In this document: piece after piece, positions 14,990-23,032 of the stretch
How positions within the stretch are numbered: position 1 is the stretch's first letter
How the letters are laid out: each line of letters begins with the position of its first letter
Source: an uncultured Parcubacteria group bacterium
Lineage (GTDB): Bacteria > Patescibacteriota > Minisyncoccia > UBA6257 > 2-01-FULL-56-20
Length of the DNA: 41,512 nucleotides
Assembly: GCA_903911245.1 (NCBI GenBank)
Contig: CAIWCR010000036.1
Span: 1 to 41,512, forward strand
Reading direction: 5' to 3'
The notes under the pieces: model-generated
Seen by the model: only the letters and a program-made list of their open reading frames with translations
Databases searched by the model: none
What the model was told of the DNA's origin: nothing
Position numbers and translations under genes: made by a program

Positions 14990-15563
14990 TCTTTCCTAAT
15001 ATCCCAAGCGCGGCGCGGAGACGGTCGTTGATTCCTTGAGTTTCGGTACCGACTTTTCCGAGTGCGGCGCGCGCATCATCACGACGATATCCAAGACTAC
15101 AAAGCGCTTCGATAAGATCTTCATCAACTTCCATTTTCTGAACTACTGCGCCTGCTTTTACCGAATCCACTTTCGTTCTTAACTCGATAATGATCCTCTC
15201 TGCCGTTTTTTTACCAATACCCGAAGCCCGCGAAAGAAGATCTGGTCGTCCTTCTTTGATGGCCGCCGAAAGTTCTTCCAAGCTCGCAACATCCAAGATG
15301 GAAAGTGCTGACCGCGGTCCCACGCCCGAGACTGATATCAAAAGCTCAAAGAAAACAAGTTCACCCTCAGAGAGAAAGCCAAAAAGATCCATGCCGGTTT
15401 CGTAAATATGGTGATGGGTAAAAAACGAAATATCTCTACCAGGAACACCAATTCCCGTAAGCGTCCGCGCGGAAGCGAGAATTTTATAACCAATCCCTCC
15501 TGTCTCAACCACCACAAAGCGATCTTGTATTAAAATGAGTTTTCCTGAAACACGATAAATCAT
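14985..15563 (-). CDS. ruvA: Holliday junction helicase subunit RuvA
   Basis: This is a 192-residue protein. Start ATG 15563 gives the canonical MIYRVSGKL N-terminus and lies 6 nt from a TATAAT box; the longer frame is rejected. Domain I is an OB fold with GGIGYKI. Domain II has two helix-hairpin-helix motifs, VSGVGPRSALSIL and ASGIGKKTAERI. Domain III (about 145-192) has the LCSLGYRRDDA helix that contacts RuvB. RuvA binds four-way junctions and loads RuvB for branch migration. ruvB and ruvC are not adjacent. Confidence 0.96.
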   Translation of the reverse strand: MIYRVSGKLILIQDRFVVVETGGIGYKILASARTLTGIGVPGRDISFFTHHHIYETGMDLFGFLSEGELVFFELLISVSGVGPRSALSILDVASLEELSAAIKEGRPDLLSRASGIGKKTAERIIIELRTKVDSVKAGAVVQKMEVDEDLIEALCSLGYRRDDARAALGKVGTETQGINDRLRAALGILGKR

Positions 15564-15569
15564 GGCTGT

Positions 15570-15575
15570 ATTATA
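15570..15575 (-). promoter_or_regulatory. Extended -10 promoter, apparently leaderless, for ruvA
   Basis: TGTTATAAT, 6 nt, then ATG 15563. Confidence 0.7.
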
Positions 15576-15619
15576 ACACGTTAAGAAAGGTGCGAATACG
15601 AGGAAAAAGACTGGAAGCA

Positions 15620-15718
15620 TGGATCCCGGCCGGAGTTTATCCTGAGTTTGATTCAGGGCCGGAACGACAGAGAAGAAAACCAGAAAAATGGATCCTCCGA
15701 TCAAGTCGGAGGATGACA
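15620..15718. repeat. Dispersed palindromic repeat, copy 1
   Basis: Contains GGATCCC, a CCGGCC...GGCCGG pairing, and a hairpin ATCCTCCGA/TCGGAGGAT, ending GGATGACA. Related blocks lie at 16131, 22268, 27299 and 37157. It occupies the ruvA/rpsT divergent gap. Confidence 0.65.
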
Positions 15719-15782
15719 AAAAAGAAGCGCCGTCCCTTGCTTTTTTGCCCGCCTATGCGTATACTCATACCCATAAACTAGT

Positions 15783-15788
15783 TATAAT
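15783..15788 (+). promoter_or_regulatory. -10 box for rpsT
   Basis: TATAAT with 10 nt to ATG 15799, so the leader would be only a few nucleotides. Confidence 0.6.
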
Positions 15789-15798
15789 AATTCATTTT

Positions 15799-16059
15799 AT
15801 GCCAATTACTTCTTCAGCAAAAAAGGCAATGCGCCAGACAAAAACGCGCAACGTCAAAAACGTAAAACAGAGAAACGCTTATAAAGCAGCGATAAAATCT
15901 TACAAAAAGCTCGTCATCGCCCAAAAACCAGACGATGCACAAAAACAGCTTTCACTCGCCTATAAAGCACTCGATAAAGCGGCAAAGACAAACGTCATCT
16001 CAAAGAATAAAGCAGCTCGTACAAAATCGAGAATCTCGAAGTTAATAGCAAAGAAATAA
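15799..16059 (+). CDS. rpsT: 30S ribosomal protein S20
   Basis: This 86-residue, very basic helical protein has the S20 pattern: MPITSSAKKAMRQ, NKAARTKSRI and a Lys-rich C-terminus. ATG 15799 is set by the -10 box 10 nt upstream and by the conserved N-terminus; the longer frame enters the palindromic repeat. S20 binds 16S rRNA in the body of the small subunit. It converges with holA; these two are often neighbours in bacteria. Confidence 0.94.
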   Translation: MPITSSAKKAMRQTKTRNVKNVKQRNAYKAAIKSYKKLVIAQKPDDAQKQLSLAYKALDKAAKTNVISKNKAARTKSRISKLIAKK

Positions 16060-16072
16060 AAATGTGAACACA

Positions 16073-16099
16073 AAATCCCCGGACATTGTCCGGGGATTT
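16073..16099 (+). terminator. Intrinsic terminator of rpsT
   Basis: 12-bp perfect stem AAATCCCCGGAC/GTCCGGGGATTT, loop ATT, then T-rich sequence. Confidence 0.9.
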
Positions 16100-16130
16100 T
16101 TATTATTTCCTTGGAATGTTCATTATCTTT

Positions 16131-16248
16131 CTTTGTCATGCTGGCGGAGGCCAGCATCCGCGCTTTTTAGATTTAAGAGAGAAAATTGAGGTATAGATCC
16201 TCCGATCAAGCCCGCCCTCGGCTACGACCGATGGTCGGAAGATGACAA
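16131..16248. repeat. Dispersed palindromic repeat, copy 2
   Basis: Begins TTTGTCATGCTGGC, with a perfect 8-bp hairpin ATGCTGGC/GCCAGCAT. It ends with GATCCTCCGATCAAG, then TCGGAAGATGACAAA. Lies between rpsT and holA. Confidence 0.6.
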
Positions 16249-16276
16249 AAACAAACTAAGAGCGACTAACGCGAAG

Positions 16277-17056
16277 CTATCCCAACACTAAATCCACTAA
16301 CACTTCTTCGTAGTTAAGCTTCCCCGATTTCACCATAAAATCATACTCCGCCATTTGAGGGATTTTTTCACGCCATTGCGATGCAAGCATATTAAACATC
16401 TTTGCCGCGTTTTCGTTTGCAGAAAACATTTTCTCAAGTGCAAGAATCCTACTTCGCATATCATGACTTTTCATTCCGTTCACAAGCGCCCAATAGTCAG
16501 GAGCAATTTCAAAGTTAAAAGAAGAAAGATCTTTTTGCGTAATTGATGATTTCAAAGAAGCTATTTTCTGAAGCTCCGTCACAAGCGACCACGAATCACC
16601 AGCATAAACACTTCCCAAAAGTCGCACCACTCCATCATCCAACGTCACGCCACACGCCCTTGCCTCAGCTTTTATAAAAGAAATCCATGCAGGCCCTGTA
16701 AGGGTTTCTGACTCACGAACGATTACCGGATCTTTCAAAAGAAAATCGAGTTCTTTCACCGGCTTTTTCTTTTCTGATAAAAGGATATTAATAGCGCCAT
16801 CTTTAATAAGAGGCTTCAATAATCTCGAAAGCTCTTTTGCCGGTAATGCAAACGCATTTTCCAAAATAGCTGATTTCGATGTTTCAAAAATAGATTGGTT
16901 CCTTATAAATTCTTCGAAGCGGACAGCCTCATCCTTGTTTTCCATATCAAACACCGACGGCCGTCTGCCGCTATGTTTTTTTTCGGAATTCGCAATGATT
17001 TCTTTTTTAGCTTTATGCCGACGATAATCGTCTGCGCCGTAGAGAAAAATAATCAT
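16277..17056 (-). CDS. holA: DNA polymerase III delta subunit (clamp loader)
   Basis: This is a 259-residue protein, short for the family (usually near 330-345). It starts MIIFLYGADDYRR, the typical HolA opening with the degenerate nucleotide-binding region. The middle part is ATPase-like (SAILENAFALPAKEL), and a C-terminal helical collar contains MLASQWREKI. HolA opens the beta clamp. Its ATG overlaps the pyrG stop by 4 nt (ATGA), so the pair is coupled. The shortening lies in the C-terminal part and no frameshift is visible. Confidence 0.88.
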   Translation of the reverse strand: MIIFLYGADDYRRHKAKKEIIANSEKKHSGRRPSVFDMENKDEAVRFEEFIRNQSIFETSKSAILENAFALPAKELSRLLKPLIKDGAINILLSEKKKPVKELDFLLKDPVIVRESETLTGPAWISFIKAEARACGVTLDDGVVRLLGSVYAGDSWSLVTELQKIASLKSSITQKDLSSFNFEIAPDYWALVNGMKSHDMRSRILALEKMFSANENAAKMFNMLASQWREKIPQMAEYDFMVKSGKLNYEEVLVDLVLG

Positions 17057-18717
17057 TCGTTGGTTTTGTTCCGTTTCATCGCCGCTTTTATAAATTCACG
17101 GAAAAGCGGATGCGGATTGAGCGGCCTGCTCTTTAGTTCGGGATGAAACTGCGTTCCTACAAAAAATGGATGAACATCTCGTGGAAGTTCTACAATTTCC
17201 ATAAGTCGCCGATCGGGCGAATGTCCCGAAAAAATAACCCCTGCCTTTTCAAATTGCTCTATATAATCAGGATTTACCTCATAGCGATGGCGATGCCGTT
17301 CCGAAATCTCCAAAACGCCATACGCACTTGATGCAATAGTTTTTTGAACGAGACTCGCCGGACACGCACCAAGCCGCATTGTTCCGCCATACTTCTTTTC
17401 TTCCATTAATTTCTTTTGTTCAGGCAGAATATCAATAACCGGATATTTTGTTGTCGGATTAACTTCGGTAGTGTTCGCGCCCTTCAATCCAATTACATTG
17501 CGCGCAAATTCTACCAATGCAAGCTGCATGCCATAACAAAGTCCAAGATATGGAATTTTATTTTCACGGCAATAGCGAATGGCAGCAATCTTTCCTTCAA
17601 TTCCCCGATTACCAAAACCACCGGGAACAATAATCCCGTCATACTGCGAAAGCGTCTTAAGCGAGCGCGGGTTTTTTTCAAATTCTCCACTTCCCAACCA
17701 TTCAATCACTGGCTTACGATGTGACGCATAAGCGCTATGCTTGATCGCTTCAAGAACCGAAATATAGGAATCAGCAAGCATAAACTCACCAGTATCGAAA
17801 TATTTTCCGATAACGCCGATACGAATCTCCTGCTTTGAGGAATGAATTGTTCTACAAAGCTTTCTCCACGGCTCAAGATCACGTGCGCGCGGCTTGATGT
17901 TTAATTTTTTTAACAAGCGATCACTCAATGCTTCCTTTTCGAAATTTAACGGCACATCGTAAATACTCTCAACGTTCGGCGCAGAAATAACATCTTCTTT
18001 TGCAACGCCACACATAAGTGATAATTTTTCTTTCCGCTTCTCATCAAGTCGTACTGGCGCGCGCCCGAAAATAATATCCGCATTAAGACCAACAGAATTC
18101 AAATTACGCGCAGCATGCTGAGTCGGCTTCGTCTTTAATTCAGTGCCGCCAGCCGAAAGCGACGGAATAAAACTTACCAGCGCAATCAAAACATTGCCTG
18201 GGTGCTGCAATTTCAACATACGAATTGCTTCAAGAAAAAGAATATTTTCATATTCGCCGACGGTTCCCCCAACCTCAACAAGGGCAACATCAGCATTCGC
18301 AAGTTCTGCTGCGCGGTTGATACGACTAATCACCTCCATAGGAATATACGGCACCACCGAAACACATTTTCCGCCAAATTCAAGATTACGTTCACGCTGA
18401 ATAACATCAAGGTAGACACTTCCCGTTGTCATGTAATTTACACGAGAAAGATCATGATCAAGAAAACGCTCGTAGTTTCCCATGTCCTGATCGCATTCCG
18501 TGCCATCGTCCAAAACAAAAGTTTCGCCATGTTCAGTTGGATTCATCGTTCCTGCATCAACGTTCACATACGGATCAATCTTCAATGCCGTAACACGCAC
18601 ACCGCGCGATTCCAAAATTTTTCCAATAGACGATGCGGTTATTCCCTTACCAACACCCGACATAACCCCGCCGACAACAAAAACATATTTTATAGCGCGA
18701 GATTTTTTTGATGGCAT
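17053..18717 (-). CDS. pyrG: CTP synthase
   Basis: This is a 554-residue, full-length protein. ATG 18717 is preferred to an upstream TTG frame at 18738. The synthetase domain has the P-loop GGVMSGVGKGI, KIDPYVNVDAGTMNP and EHGETFVLDDG. The glutaminase domain has GLCYGMQLA with the catalytic Cys, and GTQFHPEL with its His and Glu. It makes CTP from UTP, ATP and glutamine. The P-loop differs slightly from the common GVVSSLGKG form, as does the Cys motif (GLCYG for GLCLG). It is upstream of and coupled to holA. Confidence 0.97.
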   Translation of the reverse strand: MPSKKSRAIKYVFVVGGVMSGVGKGITASSIGKILESRGVRVTALKIDPYVNVDAGTMNPTEHGETFVLDDGTECDQDMGNYERFLDHDLSRVNYMTTGSVYLDVIQRERNLEFGGKCVSVVPYIPMEVISRINRAAELANADVALVEVGGTVGEYENILFLEAIRMLKLQHPGNVLIALVSFIPSLSAGGTELKTKPTQHAARNLNSVGLNADIIFGRAPVRLDEKRKEKLSLMCGVAKEDVISAPNVESIYDVPLNFEKEALSDRLLKKLNIKPRARDLEPWRKLCRTIHSSKQEIRIGVIGKYFDTGEFMLADSYISVLEAIKHSAYASHRKPVIEWLGSGEFEKNPRSLKTLSQYDGIIVPGGFGNRGIEGKIAAIRYCRENKIPYLGLCYGMQLALVEFARNVIGLKGANTTEVNPTTKYPVIDILPEQKKLMEEKKYGGTMRLGACPASLVQKTIASSAYGVLEISERHRHRYEVNPDYIEQFEKAGVIFSGHSPDRRLMEIVELPRDVHPFFVGTQFHPELKSRPLNPHPLFREFIKAAMKRNKTNE

Positions 18718-18727
18718 GATAATTAGT

Positions 18728-18733
18728 TTTATA
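18728..18733 (-). promoter_or_regulatory. -10 box for pyrG-holA
   Basis: TATAAA on the minus strand with 10 nt to ATG 18717, implying a leader of about 3-4 nt. Confidence 0.5.
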
Positions 18734-18846
18734 TTCAAGAATTAATTTCCCCCCTATTTTACTCCATTATAAAACCTTGTCCAATCGACTAGAATTTCTT
18801 AGTGAGGAACGAGCTAATAAATAGGAATTTATATTTTGATTCGTTC

Positions 18847-18882
18847 GAGAAATATAACCATTAAGAAATACTTATATTTCTC
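18847..18882. repeat. Perfect 11-bp inverted repeat in the pyrG/protease gap
   Basis: GAGAAATATAA and TTATATTTCTC with a 14-nt loop. No T-run follows, so it is not an obvious terminator. The rest of the gap 18739-18901 shows no gene. Confidence 0.7.
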
Positions 18883-18901
18883 TCACTGCCAAAATTAGAA
18901 A

Positions 18902-18920
18902 TTCTGTCGCCCCGACAGAA
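18902..18920 (-). terminator. Probable terminator of the protease gene
   Basis: 8-bp stem TTCTGTCG/CGACAGAA with a 3-nt loop. On the minus strand it is followed by TTTCTAATTTT. It lies about 40 nt past the protease stop. Confidence 0.65.
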
Positions 18921-18958
18921 GTCGACAAACTAAGACCCGTCTTCCTAACGACTGTTTT

Positions 18959-20182
18959 TCAGTTATAGCTTGGATTGTATTCCGTAGAACGAAGCGCTTC
19001 GAGAATAGCATCGCTTGCAACAGAACCTGAGTTGGTACGATTGTCGCCGATATAAAACGTAATAAGTCCCACGACATATCCTCGCCAAAAAAGCGGAGAT
19101 CCGGAACGACCATGATTGACCTCCATCTTGGTATCAATAACAAGTGGCGTATCGGCATAATGCTTATCACCAACATAAACTTCAGTGACGCTTCCCACGC
19201 TTCCTGTCAGAGTCATAGTTTCAAACGAATTGCCCTGTCCCGCCGTAACATCTCCGGGAAAGCCATAGGTTACAACCTGGGTACCAGAGGCAAGATATTG
19301 TCCTGCGGCAAGAAGCTTCACATATGGAAATGAAGAAGGTATCGATGTCACACCAAAAGTCGGCCCCGCTTGAGTAAGTCCCGTGACTTTTAAAAGCGCG
19401 AAATCGGCAGCATCGATCTCAAGATTACTTAACCCAACCTCGGAAGATATATAAACCGGCATAGCCGTATACCCGAGCACGGGAATTCGAATATAAGGAT
19501 TCAATGATTGAATTTCTGACGGCGTCGGAAGATGACTGTCCGACGAAATCTGACCGATTTCGCAATGATCAAGCACATAATCAACCATAAGGGTTACCGT
19601 ATTTCCATTACTATTATCAGTTGCAGTGGTTGTCGCCTCAGATTCCTTTATGACGTGCCGATTCGTCAATATATAACCACGGCTATCAATAATAACACCT
19701 GACCCCCTCACCTCTTCTTTTTCTCCTTGTATCGTTTGTCCGTTTCGCGGATCAGTCAACGTAGTATTGAAATAACACAATATTCCCACAATCGCCAATG
19801 GGTTAATCGTCATCTCGGGAGGAAGAAAATTGTCGCCAGACGATGACGCCGGAACGGTCGTTGAAGGAATAGTTTGAATTGGCAATGGAAGACTTGCACT
19901 AATTCCATTCTGATTTACCGATTTATAAGAAGACGAAGAATTATTCTTTGAATTAATGGCTGGTGCTTTTACATCTGAAGACGATGAGATCGTCGAACTC
20001 GTATCCGAAAAGACTTTTACCACGGACGCATCACTAGAAGCACTCCTTTGCTCCGAAAGATTTGAAAAAATCGCTGATGAATCGCCGTGTGGCGTGTTCA
20101 TCATTTTGAAATAAATAAAAAAGCCAGAAAAAACAATTATCAATAACAAGACCCCTTCCAAATAATAAATTTTCTTATGCAT
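18959..20182 (-). CDS. Membrane-anchored trypsin-like serine protease
   Basis: This is a 407-residue protein. An N-terminal anchor (about 6-27, LLLIIVFSGFFIYF) is followed by a Ser-rich linker to about residue 125. The protease domain then shows the triad: His in ILTNRHVI, Asp in DAADFALLKV, Ser in NHGRSGSPLF. No PDZ domain is seen after it, so it is not a full HtrA/DegP. It would act outside the membrane on surface or secreted proteins. Upstream by 41 nt is the metallophosphoesterase gene, probably co-transcribed. No clear ribosome site is visible. Confidence 0.88.
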   Translation of the reverse strand: MHKKIYYLEGVLLLIIVFSGFFIYFKMMNTPHGDSSAIFSNLSEQRSASSDASVVKVFSDTSSTISSSSDVKAPAINSKNNSSSSYKSVNQNGISASLPLPIQTIPSTTVPASSSGDNFLPPEMTINPLAIVGILCYFNTTLTDPRNGQTIQGEKEEVRGSGVIIDSRGYILTNRHVIKESEATTTATDNSNGNTVTLMVDYVLDHCEIGQISSDSHLPTPSEIQSLNPYIRIPVLGYTAMPVYISSEVGLSNLEIDAADFALLKVTGLTQAGPTFGVTSIPSSFPYVKLLAAGQYLASGTQVVTYGFPGDVTAGQGNSFETMTLTGSVGSVTEVYVGDKHYADTPLVIDTKMEVNHGRSGSPLFWRGYVVGLITFYIGDNRTNSGSVASDAILEALRSTEYNPSYN

Positions 20183-20223
20183 GAAGTTTCAAAGGTATTT
20201 CTCCGATTCCAATAAGAATACCA

Positions 20224-21369
20224 TTATTCGAACTCAATGAGCGCTATCTCCGATTTTGTTCCGAAACGAAATGGCGCGGAAGAAGCGGCGGCTCCACTCG
20301 AAGTGTAAACCAATATTTTTTCAAATTGATTCAATCCGTAATCATATCCCTTGTATACCCAATGCGTAACATATGATACAGGAAAGATCTGGCCGCGATG
20401 CGTATGCCCCGAAAGCTGAAGAGATATTCCGGCGTTTTCCGCAACATCAATATCACTGGGAACATGTTTTATAAGGACGTTTAGCCGTGCGGGATCAATT
20501 CCAATACCAGAAAGAATCTTTTCAAAGCTTTTCCTCTTTTTTGTGTCTTTATAATCGACGCCCCAAAAATCAATTCCTTCGATAATTCTTTTTTCGCTTC
20601 TCAAAATCGTAATTCCAGCGGCGCGGATTGCGCGGAAAAAGGTCTTAATGTCTCCAAAATACTCATGATTACCACTTACAAAATAAACACCATATGGCGG
20701 ACGCAGCTGTCTGAATGGAAGAAGAAGTTTTTCCGGATCACATTTTACACCATCAAAAAGATCTCCTCCAATAAAAACAACTTGTGGCTTAAGCGACGAT
20801 ATTTCTTTCACAAGCTTCTCCGCAAAACGCGCGCCATGCTCGTTGCCAAGATGGATATCGCTCATAAATAAGATTTTTTTACCATGCCACCATTCAGGAA
20901 GATTAGGAACGGCAATTTTCACTTTTGTTATTTCCAAATCGGTCGCTTTCCATAAGCCATAGAAATAAAGTATTATCGCTCCCCCGAATGATATCCGTCC
21001 TGCCACAGCAGGGATAACCGGCCAATGAAAAAAGAGAGTGGCATCTTCTATTAATAAAAAAGCAATGCATCCCAAAAAAAGAGGTCCGATAAAAGCGAAC
21101 CAACACATACTGAGATAGTGAAACCACCGGACAAAACGATTTTTATACCGCGAGGCGAGAATGGACGCTACAATAAACGTAAAGGAAAGACTTATCAAAA
21201 GTGCAGAATGAGTAATTCCGAAGGCTGCGGCAAGCGTTTTATAGATAACGTAGCTTAAAAAAACAAGGAGGAGTTGAAACACCGTAAGAACCCCAACAAA
21301 AGCAATATTCATATGATTTTCTGCAAAAACGGATAAAAAAACAGCTAAAAGCTCTTTAATATCGACCAA
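20224..21369 (-). CDS. Membrane metallophosphoesterase (calcineurin-like)
   Basis: This is a 381-residue protein. The frame opens at TTG 21369, with a weak GAGAG ribosome site and a TATAAG box upstream. Four or five transmembrane helices occupy about residues 20-145. The phosphoesterase domain follows with DIHLG, GGDLFDG, SGNHEY and GHTHRGQ, the full di-metal set. Proteins of this YaeI/YkuE-like type hydrolyse phosphoesters, some of them in lipid A or lipid precursors; the substrate here is unknown. ATG codons further in (residue 20) are possible alternative starts. Confidence 0.87.
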   Translation of the reverse strand: MVDIKELLAVFLSVFAENHMNIAFVGVLTVFQLLLVFLSYVIYKTLAAAFGITHSALLISLSFTFIVASILASRYKNRFVRWFHYLSMCWFAFIGPLFLGCIAFLLIEDATLFFHWPVIPAVAGRISFGGAIILYFYGLWKATDLEITKVKIAVPNLPEWWHGKKILFMSDIHLGNEHGARFAEKLVKEISSLKPQVVFIGGDLFDGVKCDPEKLLLPFRQLRPPYGVYFVSGNHEYFGDIKTFFRAIRAAGITILRSEKRIIEGIDFWGVDYKDTKKRKSFEKILSGIGIDPARLNVLIKHVPSDIDVAENAGISLQLSGHTHRGQIFPVSYVTHWVYKGYDYGLNQFEKILVYTSSGAAASSAPFRFGTKSEIALIEFE

Positions 21370-21490
21370 AATACTCTCTGATTATTATCTTATAATTGTA
21401 CAGGATTGGGAAGGAAAAACAAACCCGTTGCATCCCCTTTTATTATTGTGCAAAACGATGATTTTTTCTTTAAGACATATAAAACTATGC

Positions 21491-21496
21491 TATAAT
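21491..21496 (+). promoter_or_regulatory. Extended -10 promoter, apparently leaderless, for the FGE-like gene
   Basis: TGCTATAAT, 6 nt, then ATG 21503. This settles the start. Confidence 0.75.
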
Positions 21497-21502
21497 TTCT
21501 TC

Positions 21503-22192
21503 ATGATCCGTCATTCAAAACTTTTTCTTCTCATTTTCCTTGGTTTTGCCCTTGGAACATTTATCTCTATTTGTCTTCAGGTACAAGCAGGATCATTAAC
21601 TCCATCAGGAACTCCGGCATCAACAAATGTGGGAACCATTCCCGTCTCAGATATCGTAGGCTCAGGCTATGTAACCTCAACGGATTCATTGCATCAATTA
21701 TCCTCTGTTATCCAAGACAATGGCATGACCGCTAACTCGGGTATGTATAACAACAGAATCATTGCAATGAATCCTCCCGCAGCCTATACCGAAGTTTGTT
21801 TCAAATCAGGATCAACCTATTATGATGCCCGATCAGCAGGAGTGGCCACCGGAGGAGGCAACTGCTCAGTGGGTGATGTGGGATATGTTATAGAGAAGAA
21901 CCAGAGAGCTACACAGCACTGGAATCAGGCAAAATCAATTTGTCTTCAAAATGGAATGCGCTTACCGGAAACATTTGAATTGCAATACGTTTGCGAAAGC
22001 GGTGGTTCTTGGGGGTTAACAGGAGTTGGTTCTGCATGGGAATGGTCAGGTAATTCCTCCTTAATTGAGCCCAGTGGCAACGGCCTTGGGTCGGCTGTAT
22101 TTGGTGGTTCGGGCTGTACGTACGCGGGATGGGGGTGGGTCGGCTATTTGAGTGGCCTCGAGGACTCCGACGTTTTCCGTTGCGCACGATAA
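21503..22192 (+). CDS. Exported protein with FGE-sulfatase-like fold C-terminus
   Basis: This is a 229-residue protein. A signal peptide or anchor (about 7-30, ending LQVQAG) is followed by a linker. A region from about 115 has WNQAKSICLQNGMRLPETFELQ, EWSG and a final DVFRCAR. This resembles the C-terminal half of formylglycine-generating-enzyme-like and C-type-lectin-like folds, where ARLPTEAEWE and VGFRCAR motifs are common. No catalytic cysteines of true FGE are evident, so a binding role is more likely. Single-gene unit. Confidence 0.7.
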   Translation: MIRHSKLFLLIFLGFALGTFISICLQVQAGSLTPSGTPASTNVGTIPVSDIVGSGYVTSTDSLHQLSSVIQDNGMTANSGMYNNRIIAMNPPAAYTEVCFKSGSTYYDARSAGVATGGGNCSVGDVGYVIEKNQRATQHWNQAKSICLQNGMRLPETFELQYVCESGGSWGLTGVGSAWEWSGNSSLIEPSGNGLGSAVFGGSGCTYAGWGWVGYLSGLEDSDVFRCAR

Positions 22193-22267
22193 AAATATTT
22201 TTTATGTTTTGAAAAAAGAGCAATATAAAGTTCTCCATTTTGAGTGTCTTATAATTTTCTCTATTCT

Positions 22268-22421
22268 GTCATAATCCCGTTTGACGGGACTATCCACGCT
22301 TTTACATTTCCGTTTTTCCCTGTCATCCCATTGCAAAACGGGGCCTTAATTAATTCAATCTTAACTTAATCTGAGTCCTGGATGCCCCGATCAAGGCGTC
22401 GAAGCTCCAGGATGACAGGGG
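22268..22421. repeat. Dispersed palindromic repeat, copy 3
   Basis: Begins TGTCATAATCCCGTTTGACGGGA, has an internal CTGTCATCCCATT, and ends CCAGGATGACAGG. It fills the gap between the FGE-like gene and rnhB. Confidence 0.6.
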
Positions 22422-22431
22422 GGCATACATT

Positions 22432-23028
22432 CTATAAACAAAACGACTTCCGGTGAACGATACTTATTCCGTTTTTTCGAATTGCCTGAAAATGCACTTT
22501 CGTGCCATATCCTTTGTGGACATCAAATCCATATGCAGGATATTTTTTTGAAAGACGAATCATATAATCATCCCTTGTCACTTTTGCAACAATCGATGCA
22601 ATTTTTATCGCCATTATTTTCTCATCGCCTTTTATAATCGTCTTTGCATTCTTTATTGTTCTAGAGCCAGTTCTTGAATTTCCAAGATATAATCCCCCAT
22701 CAAGAAAAACACTATCTATCGAAACTGATCTTTTTGAAATTGTTTTAAAAACTTTGAGCGCAGCTTCATTTGCGGCTTTAGAAATATTTAGTCGCTCGAT
22801 ACCACGGGGATATACGCGCGCAGTCGTAAAAAAAATATCAGGATACTGCTTAAAATAATTAAGCCATGCTTTTCTTTTTTTAGGCGAAAGCTTTTTAGAA
22901 TCTTTTAATATTCCAAGCTTCCGCGGAAAAGATAATTTCTTATTCACTGGCACCGCCGCCAAGCCGACAACAACCGGCCCCGCAAGCGCCCCACGCCCCA
23001 CTTCGTCGATGCCAACAATAACTCTCAT
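22432..23028 (-). CDS. rnhB: Ribonuclease HII
   Basis: This is a 198-residue protein. GIDEVGRGALAGP carries the first Asp-Glu pair; a later Asp is in SVFLDGGLY, and the fourth acidic residue probably in KVTRDDYM. It cleaves the RNA strand of RNA-DNA hybrids and single ribonucleotides in DNA. It begins 4 nt after the stop of the DHA2 exporter, so it is the last gene of the marR efflux operon, an unusual place for this housekeeping enzyme. Confidence 0.95.
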   Translation of the reverse strand: MRVIVGIDEVGRGALAGPVVVGLAAVPVNKKLSFPRKLGILKDSKKLSPKKRKAWLNYFKQYPDIFFTTARVYPRGIERLNISKAANEAALKVFKTISKRSVSIDSVFLDGGLYLGNSRTGSRTIKNAKTIIKGDEKIMAIKIASIVAKVTRDDYMIRLSKKYPAYGFDVHKGYGTKVHFQAIRKNGISIVHRKSFCL

Positions 23029-23032
23029 AGTA